A stretch of DNA of 64,000 nt. Source: Moraxella catarrhalis. GTDB lineage: Bacteria; Pseudomonadota; Gammaproteobacteria; Pseudomonadales; Moraxellaceae. Position 1 is the stretch's first letter. Each line of letters begins with the position of its first letter. The stretch is from positions 186,001-250,000 of the forward strand of contig NZ_LWAH01000013.1 of NCBI RefSeq assembly GCF_001632285.1, written 5' to 3'. The notes under the pieces were generated by a model, which was not told the DNA's origin, searched no databases, and was given only the letters and a program-made list of their open reading frames with translations. Below are positions 26,251 to 36,563 of this stretch, piece by piece. A program made the position numbers and the translations under genes.

Positions 26251-27855
26251 TTACACCCCCTGTTCATCAGATGGGCAAATCAAATGTACTTGGGTCTTTT
26301 CACCATCATATCTACCCGTACCAAGACTGGCAGGACCAAGGCGTACATACCTGACCATCAAAAATACTTCAACAATCCCCAGTATTGTATAAAAAAGTAC
26401 AAACCCAGCCAAAGATAATATCACATGCCCAGCATCAATGTTTGAAACAGATAAATGCGTGGGTAAAATGCCATATACCGTCCATGGCTGACGACCATAT
26501 TCTGCGACAAACCACCCTGCTTCTATGGCAATCCAAGGTGCAGGAATCATAATCATGGCAAATTTAAGCAGCCAAGGTTTATGGATAAAGCTGCCTTTTA
26601 GACTAAAAAATAAACACAGCCCATACAAGATAAGCATTAATACGCCCATACCCACCATCAGGCGAAATGACCAAAACATTGGGGTTACCCTTGGTATGCT
26701 ATCATCAACCGCTTTTGAAAGCATCTGTGGCGTAATCTTAGCCATATCATCTGTATATTTTTTTAACAGTAGCCCAAAACCCAGATCTTTTTTATGTTCT
26801 TCAAAAATATCAATCAGTGCTTGCGGATTTTTTATACCATTTAGCTTATTTTGACGCATCAAATCAAGCGCACTAACAGCAGTCACACCATTGATGATAC
26901 GGTCAGCATTGAGTTTTTTAATATCTTGAATACCCAAAATCTCAGTATCTATTGACCGAGTTCCAATCACGCCCATGACATAAGGGATATGCAAAGACCA
27001 GTTATTTTTTTGTTCTGCTTCATTGATATCTGCAATGAGATTAAAGCCTGCTGGTGCTGGCTCTGTTTCCCACATTGCCTCCATGGTTGCAAGTTTGGTT
27101 TGTTGAGCTTGCCCAATTGAGTAGCCAGATTCATCACCCAAAACAATGGCGCTGCATATTGCCGCAAAACCAAATGCAGCGGCGACATGAAAGCTTCTTT
27201 TTGCAAGAGCAACATCACGCCCTTTGAGCAAATACCATGCTGAAATACCAAGAACAAATGACGCACCCGTCACATAGCCTGCTGATACGGTATGTACAAA
27301 TTTATTTTGGGCATCAGGGTTTAAGAAAATTTCAGCAAAACTGACCATCTCCATGCGCATGGTGTCATAATTAAATTCAGCACCGACAGGGTTTTGCATC
27401 CAACCATTTGCCACCAAAATCCACAATGCCGATAAGCTGGTACCCAAAGCCATCAATAAGGTGGTTGTAAAATGTTGTAACCGTGACATTTTATCCCAGC
27501 CAAAGAAAAATAGCCCAACCATGGTAGATTCAAGAAAAAATGCCATCAACCCTTCAATAGCCAGTGGCGCACCAAATACATCGCCCACATAATGTGAGTA
27601 ATATGCCCAGTTGGTACCAAATTGAAATTCCATTGTGATGCCTGTGGTAACCCCAAGCACAAAGTTAATTCCAAATAATTTGCCCCAAAAACGAGTCATA
27701 TCTTTCCAGATTTGTTTACCTGTGATTAAATAAACAGCCTCCATGATGACCAAAAGCCAAGTCATCCCAAGTGTTAATGGCACAAATAAAAAATGAAATA
27801 ATGCTGTTGTTGCAAACTGTAGGCGTGATATATCAACCAAATGCTCGGTAATCAT
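26251..27855 (-). CDS. cydA: Cytochrome bd ubiquinol oxidase subunit I
   Basis: A 534-residue membrane protein carrying haems b558, b595 and d. H21 in ATALFHFLF, the histidine of [10 protein letters not shown] and the methionine of FRLMVGMG are the expected haem ligands, and [10 protein letters not shown] holds the conserved acidic residue near haem d. A quinol-binding loop lies between about 255 and 380. First gene of cydABX; the spacer upstream (27856-28095) should contain its promoter. Confidence 0.96.
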   Translation of the reverse strand: MITEHLVDISRLQFATTALFHFLFVPLTLGMTWLLVIMEAVYLITGKQIWKDMTRFWGKLFGINFVLGVTTGITMEFQFGTNWAYYSHYVGDVFGAPLAIEGLMAFFLESTMVGLFFFGWDKMSRLQHFTTTLLMALGTSLSALWILVANGWMQNPVGAEFNYDTMRMEMVSFAEIFLNPDAQNKFVHTVSAGYVTGASFVLGISAWYLLKGRDVALAKRSFHVAAAFGFAAICSAIVLGDESGYSIGQAQQTKLATMEAMWETEPAPAGFNLIADINEAEQKNNWSLHIPYVMGVIGTRSIDTEILGIQDIKKLNADRIINGVTAVSALDLMRQNKLNGIKNPQALIDIFEEHKKDLGFGLLLKKYTDDMAKITPQMLSKAVDDSIPRVTPMFWSFRLMVGMGVLMLILYGLCLFFSLKGSFIHKPWLLKFAMIMIPAPWIAIEAGWFVAEYGRQPWTVYGILPTHLSVSNIDAGHVILSLAGFVLFYTILGIVEVFLMVRYVRLGPASLGTGRYDGEKTQVHLICPSDEQGV

Positions 27856-28047
27856 ACCAAAGTCCCCTAAATATAATAAAAGCTGTCATTCTCCCAAAAA
27901 ACAGCTTTATATTTTGATGACATCAATCAACATAGCCCATCCATGGGCGTTATCAGTGTGAAACTTGAATTATTATAGCCAATATTCCCAATAAATACCA
28001 TGTATAACTAAACGCTAAGCCATTTTTAAAAACAAACAATCAAATAA

Positions 28048-28078
28048 AAACACACCAAATCAGCGACTTGGTGTGTTT
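28048..28078 (-). terminator. Rho-independent terminator of the NSS transporter operon
   Basis: AAACACACCAA / TTGGTGTGTTT, 11 perfect pairs; on the minus strand followed by TTTTTATTTG. About 20 bases after the small-subunit stop. Confidence 0.8.
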
Positions 28079-28095
28079 GTTAGATTCATACAGAA

Positions 28096-28224
28096 TCAAT
28101 GATGAGATGGTACTTTGTCCATATCAATATCAGGGTGTTTGCTAAGATGTAGTGCAGAGATGATCAAACCACCCCAAATTGCCACCATGGCAATTATCAT
28201 CACCGTCAACGCTAAAGTTCCCAT
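28096..28224 (-). CDS. NSS transporter small subunit (MetS-like, methionine/alanine import type)
   Basis: A 42-codon gene whose product is MGTLALTVMIIAMVAIWGGL followed by IISALHLSKHPD: one membrane helix then a short polar tail. GGAG lies 10 bases before ATG 28224, and the gene starts 15 bases after the large NSS transporter gene. Position, size and sequence fit the small subunits that accompany methionine/alanine NSS importers. Confidence 0.85.
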   Translation of the reverse strand: MGTLALTVMIIAMVAIWGGLIISALHLSKHPDIDMDKVPSHH

Positions 28225-28239
28225 TATAAAAACTCCTTA

Positions 28240-29727
28240 TTATTTTTCATGAGATGAATGGCCGTTGATTCGTGGTAATATCAGTGCCAAAATTGCACAG
28301 ATAATAATCACTCCCCAGCCAAAGATGAGCTGTACATTAGCTGGATAACCGCCATAACCTTCGGTTAATAAGGATTTAAGCGTCAAGCCCAAAGTAACAA
28401 TCAAAGCAATCGGCGTTACAATCGTCAGCATGAATGACCAAATCGCACCCACTTTCACACTTGAGATGGCATTGATATGATTAATCAATCCACGCAGTTT
28501 ATTGCGATTAAACCAAGTTACCCAAATGATAGATAAAATCGCACCAAAAACAATACCAATATTATTCACAAAATTATCAATCACATCCACAAATGTAATG
28601 GCATTTTGAGAGCCAAATAATGCAATCGAAATGATGGCTGAACCTAAACCTATCACAGTAACTGATTGATTTTTTGACCAGCCAAATTTATCCTGAACGG
28701 CTGAAATGGGCACTTGTAGGATTGACACCATTGAAGTTACGCCAGCAATAAATAAAGAACCAAAAAATAAAATACCTACCAAGTTGCCAGCATCGCCCAT
28801 GGTTGAGATGATTTTTGGAAATGCGATGAAAGCCAAACCAATACCACCTGAAACCACTTCAGAAACTGGTACGCCTGATGCCTGCGCCATAAATCCCAAA
28901 ACAGAGAAAATGCCAATACCTGCCAAAAGCTCAAACGATGAGTTGGCAAAACCAACCACCAAACCAGACCCCGTTAGATTGGCATTGCGTTTTAGATAAG
29001 ATGCGTAAGTCACCATGATACCAAAACCAATTGACATCGAGAAAAACACATGCCCATAAGCAGCCAACCAAACCTTAGGGTCTGCCATTTTTTCCCAATT
29101 AGGCGCAAAAAAGGTATCCAAACCTACCGTTGCGCCTGGTAGCGTTACCGCACGAGCAACCAATACGCCAAACATCACTATTAATAAAGGAATGAAAATT
29201 TTATTTGATAGCTCAACACCCTTTTTGATACCACCATATAAAATCAATAATACCATCACCCAAACAACCACCAAACCAATCAATAGCTGAGATGAATAAG
29301 CCATGGTTAATTCACTGGCATTTTGTAGATAGGTATTAAAGAAAAACCCTTCGGTATCCTCACCCCATTGCTGACCCACTGCAAATAGCGTGTAGTTACC
29401 AGCCCAGCTTAGAACAGACGCATAATAAATACCGATAATGGTACAAACTGCTACTTGCCACCAGCCAATACCTTCCGCTGATTTGATAAAGCGGCGGTAA
29501 GCTGTCGGCGGCGCACCTTTATATTTTTGACCCATAACATAGTCTAAAAACAACAAAGGAAATCCTGCTGTTGCCAAAGCAATCAAATAGGGTAAAAAAA
29601 ATGCACCGCCACCATTTTCATAAGAAACATAGGGAAAACGCCAAATATTCCCCAAACCAACAGCCGATCCGATGGCTGCCAAAATAAAGCCAGAGCGTGC
29701 TGACCAACTTTCTCGTTGCGCCGACAT
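28240..29727 (-). CDS. Sodium-dependent transporter, NSS (SNF) family
   Basis: Inner-membrane protein of 495 residues with about 12 helices. The N-terminal signature RSGFILAAIGSAVGLGNIWR and FPYVSYENGGGAFFLPYL are highly conserved in the NSS family, where unwound helix 1 binds Na+ and substrate. The following 42-codon small subunit points to methionine or alanine import rather than a single-subunit LeuT type. AAGGAGAGC lies before ATG 29727. Confidence 0.92.
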   Translation of the reverse strand: MSAQRESWSARSGFILAAIGSAVGLGNIWRFPYVSYENGGGAFFLPYLIALATAGFPLLFLDYVMGQKYKGAPPTAYRRFIKSAEGIGWWQVAVCTIIGIYYASVLSWAGNYTLFAVGQQWGEDTEGFFFNTYLQNASELTMAYSSQLLIGLVVVWVMVLLILYGGIKKGVELSNKIFIPLLIVMFGVLVARAVTLPGATVGLDTFFAPNWEKMADPKVWLAAYGHVFFSMSIGFGIMVTYASYLKRNANLTGSGLVVGFANSSFELLAGIGIFSVLGFMAQASGVPVSEVVSGGIGLAFIAFPKIISTMGDAGNLVGILFFGSLFIAGVTSMVSILQVPISAVQDKFGWSKNQSVTVIGLGSAIISIALFGSQNAITFVDVIDNFVNNIGIVFGAILSIIWVTWFNRNKLRGLINHINAISSVKVGAIWSFMLTIVTPIALIVTLGLTLKSLLTEGYGGYPANVQLIFGWGVIIICAILALILPRINGHSSHEK

Positions 29728-30107
29728 ATAAGCTCTCCTTAAAATTTATCTCCGCTTTTGATGAGTTGTCATCATCGATTGCAAATGATTTTTCTAATTT
29801 TATAACAGTGATTCCATAAAATCCGAACGCATAAAGCTCATCAATCCAAATCACCACACCTTTTTTATTGTTGTGTTTTATTCCTATCAATTAAGATAAG
29901 CCGATGGTATCAAACCATCTTTGAATCAAAAACCACGACCATAGTTTGTATGAACTTAATAAAAAAGTCAAACAAATCTGATAATCAATATTAAAAAAAC
30001 CTGCAACAAGTCGTTACAGGTTTGACACATACAGTCAATGATTTAAATAAATTAACATCATCTAAATCGTTAATAAAAAAATCAATAAATATTCGTCTTT
30101 TTTTGAT
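29728..30107. other. Spacer between the NSS operon and lpxA
   Basis: About 380 AT-rich bases. It holds the terminator of the lpxA cluster (29997-30023) and presumably the NSS promoter near 29740-29890. I see no other gene or RNA. Confidence 0.5.
29997..30023 (-). terminator. Rho-independent terminator after lpxA
   Basis: AAACCTGCAAC / GTTACAGGTTT (one mismatch, 5-base loop); on the minus strand followed by a run of seven T. About 85 bases after the lpxA stop. Confidence 0.85.
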
Positions 30108-30881
30108 TTATCGAACCAAACCACGCTTACTGTTGTTGATTGAATCAATGAGTAATTGAATTTTTGGTTCTTTTTCAACCAGTTTTGTCAGTTCATCTAA
30201 CGCTTCATCACGCAATAACCCTGAACGAAATACCAACCGATACGCTTCATCAAGTGCTTTAATGGTATCTTTCGACCACCCTTTTCGACGCATACCCTCT
30301 TTATTTAGACCATGTGCTTTGGCAGGATTACCAGATGCCATAACATACGCCGCAACATCTTTGACAATCAAGCTTGCACCACCTACCATACTATAATCAT
30401 CGATACGACAAAACTGATGCACACCAGACTGACCGCCAATAATCACATGATTACCAATATGTGCATGGCCAGCAACGCCCACATTATTCGCCAAAACATT
30501 GTCATCACCCACAACGCAATCATGAGCGATATGCACATTAACCATCAGCAGATTTTGATTACCGATGCGTGTGATACCACGATCTTGAACCGTACCTCGG
30601 TGAATGGTACAAGCTTCACGAATGCGATTATGGTCGCCAATTTCAAGGTAAGTCGGCTCGCCTGCGTATTTTAGATCTTGTGGGTTTTCGCCAATACTTG
30701 CAAATTGATAAATATCATTATGCACACCAATTTTGGTGTTTTCGCCAATGATAACATGACTGCGTAATACCGTATGTGCGCCAATTTGGCTATTTTTACC
30801 AACGATACAATAAGGACCGATGATCGCCGAATCCGCTATCATCGCAGATTTATCAATAATCGCTGTGGGGTGAATCGTCAT
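30108..30881 (-). CDS. lpxA: Acyl-ACP--UDP-N-acetylglucosamine O-acyltransferase
   Basis: A 257-residue cytosolic trimer that adds the first 3-hydroxyacyl chain to UDP-GlcNAc, the first step of lipid A synthesis. The left-handed beta-helix of hexapeptide repeats covers about residues 1-190 (IDKSAMIADSAIIGPYCIVG, VHIAHDCVVGDDNVLANNV) and contains the catalytic histidine in IAHDC. A helical C-terminal domain follows. It comes 43 bases after fabZ in the conserved lpxD-fabZ-lpxA order. Confidence 0.97.
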   Translation of the reverse strand: MTIHPTAIIDKSAMIADSAIIGPYCIVGKNSQIGAHTVLRSHVIIGENTKIGVHNDIYQFASIGENPQDLKYAGEPTYLEIGDHNRIREACTIHRGTVQDRGITRIGNQNLLMVNVHIAHDCVVGDDNVLANNVGVAGHAHIGNHVIIGGQSGVHQFCRIDDYSMVGGASLIVKDVAAYVMASGNPAKAHGLNKEGMRRKGWSKDTIKALDEAYRLVFRSGLLRDEALDELTKLVEKEPKIQLLIDSINNSKRGLVR

Positions 30882-30924
30882 GGTTACCTCTTAAAATTTA
30901 TCTCAAATGATTGTAAAATTTTAA

Positions 30925-31452
30925 TCATTTGACGCCATCCACCTTTTGGCGAGCAATCATAATTTCAGCACTGCAAGTTAATTGACCATCAACATGGGCG
31001 GTACACTCAAATTTATAAATATCTCGTTTATTCATCAAAACCTTTGAGCGAATAACCAGCTGATCGCCTGAGGTAACGACTTTTTTAAAACGAACTTTAT
31101 CCACACCTGCAAACAAGTACAGATAACCATCATCAGCGGTCTGCCCTGCACTGATGAAACCTAAAATACCCGATAGCTGTGCCATTGCTTCAACTTGTAG
31201 TACGCCTGGCATGATTGGATTATCTGGAAAATGACCGTTAAATAACTCTTCATTAATACTGATATTTTTATATCCTGTGATCCACTCATTGGGTTTACAA
31301 GCGGTCACTCGGTCAATCAGCATGAATGGATAGCGATGCGGCAAATAATGCTTAATTTGGTTATAGTGTAGTGGTAATGTGACACCACGATCACTTAATG
31401 CTTGAATATCAGCAGCCTCTAATAAATCAAAATCAATGTTTGAAACAGACAT
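30925..31452 (-). CDS. fabZ: 3-hydroxyacyl-ACP dehydratase FabZ
   Basis: A 175-residue hot-dog-fold enzyme of fatty-acid elongation. The catalytic blocks LPHRYPFMLIDRV and GHFPDNPIMPGVLQVEAMAQ are complete. It is slightly longer than the E. coli protein (151) because of an N-terminal extension of about 25 residues (MSVSNIDFDLLEAADIQAL). FabZ and LpxA compete for the same hydroxyacyl-ACP pool, which explains the pairing. Confidence 0.96.
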   Translation of the reverse strand: MSVSNIDFDLLEAADIQALSDRGVTLPLHYNQIKHYLPHRYPFMLIDRVTACKPNEWITGYKNISINEELFNGHFPDNPIMPGVLQVEAMAQLSGILGFISAGQTADDGYLYLFAGVDKVRFKKVVTSGDQLVIRSKVLMNKRDIYKFECTAHVDGQLTCSAEIMIARQKVDGVK

Positions 31453-31562
31453 AAATTTCCTTATGAATAAACGGATAAAAGATTATTTTTTATTTACTCA
31501 TACCCAATTCAATCAATCAACAAAATGAACACACCCAGCTTAGTAACCAATCAAACTTTGGG

Positions 31563-32576
31563 TTATTTTTCGCCCATTTGACGAAATCTTGCTGCTGCAC
31601 GCCGCCACTTTAAAGAAGGCATAGCAACAGTACCAGAAGAGTAACTTCCTGATTTTTGGATATTTGCAATGACCATACTCATACTGGTAATGGTAACATC
31701 ATCAGTGATTGTCAAATGCCCGCTGATACCCACCGCACCACCAATCAGGCAATTTTTACCGATTTTGGTGCTGCCTGCAATACCACAGTTGGCGGCAATG
31801 GCTGTACCACAACCAATGTGAACATTATGAGCAATTTGTACCAAATTATCAATAATCACATCATCACTAATGACAGTATCATCCACCGCACCACGATCAA
31901 TACAGGTATGGCTACCAATACGCACATGATTACCAATAATTACTCGCCCCAGTTGTGCAATACGCTGCCACTGTCGTCCATCTTTCGTTGCCACAGGAGC
32001 AAAACCAAACCCTTCTGATCCAATGTTTGCATGGCTATGAATGCGTGTTTGCTCGCCAATGATACAATCATGATGAATAACGGTAGCAGCATCAATTTGA
32101 CTGCCTGCACCGATTTGGGTACGCTCACCGATAATCACACCTGCACCCACCACAACGCCATCAGCCAAAACCACTTTTTCACCAATGACGGCGTTTGCAC
32201 CAATACTAACTTGATTACCAATAACAGCTGAATCTGCAACGATTGCCGTGCGGTGAATGCCTGTCACGCATGAAGGGGTGAATAATGTACTAACGCATGC
32301 ATAGGCCAAATAAGCATCTTTGACCAATACATACAAACACTTAGGGTTAATCGTCCGTGCTTCATTGATGAATTGTTCAGATAATAACACAACCCCTGCG
32401 TTTGTTTGATTGAGTTCATCCAAATATTTTGCTTTTGCCAAAAAAGCAACTTGATGCTTGGTGGCTGCCGATAAATTTGCCACGCCTGTTATCTTAATAC
32501 TGCCATCAATATCATCTTTATTAAGCACGCTCTGATATTTTTCGATGGCAGTCATCATTTCATGAAGACTTGGCAT
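31563..32576 (-). CDS. lpxD: UDP-3-O-(3-hydroxyacyl)glucosamine N-acyltransferase
   Basis: A 337-residue enzyme of the third lipid A step. The N-terminal uridine-binding domain (to about 100) is followed by a hexapeptide-repeat beta-helix (GIHRTAIVADSAVIGNQVSI onward) with the catalytic histidine in LVQIAHNVHIG, and a C-terminal helix. The start overlaps the bamA stop by one base (TAATG), so there is no room for a skp gene, which usually sits between bamA and lpxD. Confidence 0.96.
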   Translation of the reverse strand: MPSLHEMMTAIEKYQSVLNKDDIDGSIKITGVANLSAATKHQVAFLAKAKYLDELNQTNAGVVLLSEQFINEARTINPKCLYVLVKDAYLAYACVSTLFTPSCVTGIHRTAIVADSAVIGNQVSIGANAVIGEKVVLADGVVVGAGVIIGERTQIGAGSQIDAATVIHHDCIIGEQTRIHSHANIGSEGFGFAPVATKDGRQWQRIAQLGRVIIGNHVRIGSHTCIDRGAVDDTVISDDVIIDNLVQIAHNVHIGCGTAIAANCGIAGSTKIGKNCLIGGAVGISGHLTITDDVTITSMSMVIANIQKSGSYSSGTVAMPSLKWRRAAARFRQMGEK

Positions 32577-35017
32577 TAAAAGACACTACCAATCTGGAAC
32601 TGTACCGTATCGGTCTGATCATTTTGTTTTTTATTCAATGGCTTGGCATAGCTAATAGATAAAGGACCAATGGGCGTATACCAAGTTGCACCAACACCAG
32701 CACTATAACGCAACTGTTTATCTTGGGTTAGTAGCGGGCGATTGGCTGCTTTTGCATTTTGTTCAGCTGTTGCTTGTGGGTCTTTAAATTGGGTTAAATC
32801 AATGGTTTGTTTATCCATACCTGTTGTATCAAAAACCTGACCGCCCTCAATGAATATCACTGGACGCACCTGATCTATCCAATCACCTTTAAATGGCAAA
32901 GGTAAAATCAGCTCACTGCCGAAAGTTGCCAAAGCATTACCACCAACAACCTCTCCTAGTGTGGTTTGTTGACCACGACGAGCTGTCAAATAGGCTTGTG
33001 AGCGTGGACCCAAAGAGGATTGATCATAGCCACGAACCGAACCATAGCCGCCTGCATAGAAATTTTCATAAAATGGTAAATTATTGCCATAGCCTAACTT
33101 GGCGTATCCACGCAAGACTGATTTTTTGATAAATGGGCGATAGATATTGCCTTGATAAACCACTTTTTGATGAGTTTTATCACCAAAACCAACCGTCAAA
33201 TCTACAGAATGACTCATGCCTTGGGTTGGAAATACAGGGCGATCTAGACTTGAATAATTCCACCCCAAAATGGCATTGTAGGTTGTGTAATCATGCTTAA
33301 AATCAGGAATGCCATTATTATCCACTTGAATTTTGCCACCATCTGCCATCAGCTGCTTGACATTACTAATGCCCATAAAACGACCGCCATGAAGCTTGGT
33401 ATTGTCAGCATTCAGACCAAAGCTTATGCGTTGATTTTCATCAATTGGATATCCATAGCTTAATGAGCCACCATAAGAATCAAGTACATAATTACTAATG
33501 TTCTTGTTATCATACTTGGTTTTACGATAGTAGCCACTCAAGCTTTGCGAGACGCCATTTACGGTAAAGTATGGGTTGGTCATACCCAAACTATACACCT
33601 CACGGGTCTCAGAGCGAGAAAACGAAGCATTGACGTGCTTACCTGTACCCATAAAGTTATTTTGAGAAACATCAAATTGAAAAGTTACACCACCACTTTG
33701 AGAGTAGCCTGCTGCGATGGTTGATGATCCTGAAGGTTGTTCTTCAACCACAAAATTTACATCAACCTGATCAGGTGAGTTGGGTACTGGACGAGTATCA
33801 ACGGTAACATGTTTAAAAAACCCAGTCCGCATCAAGCGTGCACGAGACAGCTGGATTTTTTGATTAGATGCCAACGCACCTTCAAGTTGTCGCATCTCAC
33901 GACGGAGTACTTCATCTTGGGTCTTAAAGTTACCTGTAAAATTAATACGGCGTACATAGACAGGGCGTACAGGGTCAATATAATATTCCACATCAACCGT
34001 ACGACTTTCATCATTAATGCGTGTTACAGGACGGATTTGAGCATAATAATAGCCATCGTCACCAAATTTGGTACTGATATTATTTGTTGTTTGCTCAAGC
34101 ATGGCTTGTGAAAACCCTTCTTCTGCTTTGAATTTAAGCAGTGCCTCAAGTTCTGCTTGAGTATAAGTTAAATTACCCAAAAACTGTGTCTGTCCAAAGC
34201 GATATTGCTCACCTTCATGCAATGAAATCTCAACAAAGATACGGTTTTTATCTTCATTAATATTAAGCTTAGCATCTTTAATCTCAAAACGCACAAACCC
34301 TGCATTGAGATATTTAGCACGCAAATTCTCTAAACTGGTCACCAGCTTTTCTTGAGTATAACGGTCAGCTTTAGACAGTGGATTGATTTTATTATCCTTA
34401 ATCGCAAGCACATCAATCAAATCTGCATCGCTAAAATGCTGATTGCCAATGATATTAATATCAACCACCCGTGCAGGTTTACCTTCAGCAAAGGTCATAT
34501 CAAGCTTAACACGATTACCATCAAGCATCGTCTGTTTGACAGTAATTTCGGTATTATAATAGCCTTGTGATATATATTGATTGGTAAGCTCGGTTTCAAT
34601 CATCTGTACTGTGGCTTGTTTTAGTGGTTGACCCACAGCTAAGCCAGCATTTTTTAGCCCTTCTTGTAGACCTTCTTTTGGAATTAAGCGATTGCCCTCA
34701 AAATTAATCTCAGCGATTAACGGCCTTTCGGTTACCTGATAGATGATACGCCCTTCTTGATGATAGACTTGCACATCTGAAAAATTGCCTGTTGCATAAA
34801 GTGCTTTGACACCATCAGCCAACTGTGCTTCGCTCACCACTTGACCCAAGCGAAACGGCAGCACGCTTTGCAAGCTTTCAATGGTCACTCGCTGTAGTCC
34901 TGTGATGGCAATGTCATTTGCCATAAAATCCGCCGCTTGTGCATGAGTTGACATTACCATCATGACAGCCATTGTCATTGCACTGACCTGAAAACCTTTA
35001 AAATATGAATTACGCAT
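32576..35017 (-). CDS. bamA: Outer membrane protein assembly factor BamA
   Basis: An 813-residue outer-membrane protein that folds and inserts beta-barrels. I chose ATG at 35017 (MRNSYFKGF) over an upstream TTG at 35029. A signal peptide ends near THAQAADF. Five POTRA domains run from about 30 to 430 (starts such as ANDIAITGLQRV, PARVVDINIIGNQHF, VYVRRINFTGNF), then the 16-strand barrel, with VRGYDQSSLGPR as the conserved loop-6 motif and a final phenylalanine (FQIGSVF). It follows rseP by about 170 bases. Confidence 0.96.
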   Translation of the reverse strand: MRNSYFKGFQVSAMTMAVMMVMSTHAQAADFMANDIAITGLQRVTIESLQSVLPFRLGQVVSEAQLADGVKALYATGNFSDVQVYHQEGRIIYQVTERPLIAEINFEGNRLIPKEGLQEGLKNAGLAVGQPLKQATVQMIETELTNQYISQGYYNTEITVKQTMLDGNRVKLDMTFAEGKPARVVDINIIGNQHFSDADLIDVLAIKDNKINPLSKADRYTQEKLVTSLENLRAKYLNAGFVRFEIKDAKLNINEDKNRIFVEISLHEGEQYRFGQTQFLGNLTYTQAELEALLKFKAEEGFSQAMLEQTTNNISTKFGDDGYYYAQIRPVTRINDESRTVDVEYYIDPVRPVYVRRINFTGNFKTQDEVLRREMRQLEGALASNQKIQLSRARLMRTGFFKHVTVDTRPVPNSPDQVDVNFVVEEQPSGSSTIAAGYSQSGGVTFQFDVSQNNFMGTGKHVNASFSRSETREVYSLGMTNPYFTVNGVSQSLSGYYRKTKYDNKNISNYVLDSYGGSLSYGYPIDENQRISFGLNADNTKLHGGRFMGISNVKQLMADGGKIQVDNNGIPDFKHDYTTYNAILGWNYSSLDRPVFPTQGMSHSVDLTVGFGDKTHQKVVYQGNIYRPFIKKSVLRGYAKLGYGNNLPFYENFYAGGYGSVRGYDQSSLGPRSQAYLTARRGQQTTLGEVVGGNALATFGSELILPLPFKGDWIDQVRPVIFIEGGQVFDTTGMDKQTIDLTQFKDPQATAEQNAKAANRPLLTQDKQLRYSAGVGATWYTPIGPLSISYAKPLNKKQNDQTDTVQFQIGSVF

Positions 35018-35189
35018 AAGTCTATCCAAACTTAATTTTTAAAATTTCTAAAAATAAGGTATAAAAATGTATCCAAAATTTTCTACACCCAAATTTATAT
35101 TGTGTAAAGGTAAGCCAAAAAGTTAAATTTGGCAAGTATTTCAGCTTAAAAAAGCCAAAAATTTTGTTAATGGTACGATAAATCAGAAC

Positions 35190-36563
35190 TTAGCCAAAAA
35201 ATCGCATGATATCGTTACTGATTGCAAGTAACATGAAACAAAAAAGCAATAACGCACCCGCTTTAAATGCTGCCATCTGCACCGCTTCATTCATAGATTT
35301 GCCCATAATCCATTCATAAGTATAAAATACCAAATGCCCGCCATCTAACACTGGAATGGGTAAAAGATTCAGTACTGCCAAGCTTAAACTGATGATTGCG
35401 GCTGTCGATAACACTTCTTGAAATCCCAACTCAAAACTGGTCTTAGAAACATCGGCAATGGCAATGGGACCTGATAGATTTTCAATGCCAATCAATCCTG
35501 TAATCATCTTACCCATCGCATCTAAGGTCATTATTGATAAATCATAAGTTCGTCGGATGGCTTGAGTAAATGCCTCACCGACATCATATTGAATCGTCAT
35601 ACGATATTCATCAGGAATGAGCGTATCGGTATCAATCTGGGGGCGAATACCCAGTTGACCGACTACGCCGTTTTGTGTCTTTACACCACGGGGCATTAAT
35701 TTTAAATCAACCTGCTTACCTTGACGCATGACTGTCACATCAAGCATGGTTTCTGGATTTGCCTGAATAATCTTGGTGGCACTTAGCCAATCATTGATTG
35801 GTTCACCATGAATAGCAGTGAAGACATCACCAGTTTTTAGACCCATCAACGCACCAGCACCGTCAGAAAGCACCTCGCCGACTACAGGTGAGATGATGGG
35901 TTGATAAGGCAAAATACCCAAACTACTTAAAGGATCATTAGGCTGACGACTGTCTTTGGTCTGCATAAAATGTAAAACCTTGGCAGTTTTTTGAAGTACT
36001 TGCCCATCACGATTGACACCAATGTGAATGGTGGTACTTTCACCCATTTTAGATGCCAATGCGTAGGCGGTCTGCTGCCAAGTATTGACTGATTTTGAAT
36101 CGATACTGATAATTTTATCACCAACCACCAAGCCGCTGGTAGCAGCAGGTGAATTGTCAATAATTTCACCAATTCGGGTGTTAAGCTGCTCACTGGGCAA
36201 TAAAAATAGCACCCAAAATAGCCCAATGGCAATCAAAAAATTCATGACAGGACCAGCTGCAACGATGGCAATTTTTTTTAAAGGGTGCTGATGATTAAAC
36301 GCAACTGACTTTAATTCATCTGCGACAGATTCTTGACGACTGTCCAGCATTTTAACATAGCCACCCAAAGGAATGGCGGCAATTTGGTAGCGTATACCTG
36401 AGCGTTTAGAAGTCCAAGCAAGCAGTTTTGGCCCAAAACCAATTGAATATGTTTGTACCTTAACCCCACATAAACGAGCAACGATATAATGCCCAAACTC
36501 ATGTAAAGCAACCAAAGGCCCGAGTATACAAACAGCGGCAAGAAACATATATAATGCCGTCAT
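35190..36563 (-). CDS. rseP: RIP metalloprotease RseP (site-2 protease)
   Basis: Inner-membrane zinc protease of 457 residues that cleaves anti-sigma factors and remnant signal peptides within the membrane. The zinc motif HEFGH is at residues 21-25 and the third ligand region LLPIPVLDGGHL near 400. Two PDZ-like domains lie between (about 110-300). The start overlaps the dxr stop (ATGA), so the two genes are translationally coupled. Confidence 0.95.
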   Translation of the reverse strand: MTALYMFLAAVCILGPLVALHEFGHYIVARLCGVKVQTYSIGFGPKLLAWTSKRSGIRYQIAAIPLGGYVKMLDSRQESVADELKSVAFNHQHPLKKIAIVAAGPVMNFLIAIGLFWVLFLLPSEQLNTRIGEIIDNSPAATSGLVVGDKIISIDSKSVNTWQQTAYALASKMGESTTIHIGVNRDGQVLQKTAKVLHFMQTKDSRQPNDPLSSLGILPYQPIISPVVGEVLSDGAGALMGLKTGDVFTAIHGEPINDWLSATKIIQANPETMLDVTVMRQGKQVDLKLMPRGVKTQNGVVGQLGIRPQIDTDTLIPDEYRMTIQYDVGEAFTQAIRRTYDLSIMTLDAMGKMITGLIGIENLSGPIAIADVSKTSFELGFQEVLSTAAIISLSLAVLNLLPIPVLDGGHLVFYTYEWIMGKSMNEAVQMAAFKAGALLLFCFMLLAISNDIMRFFG

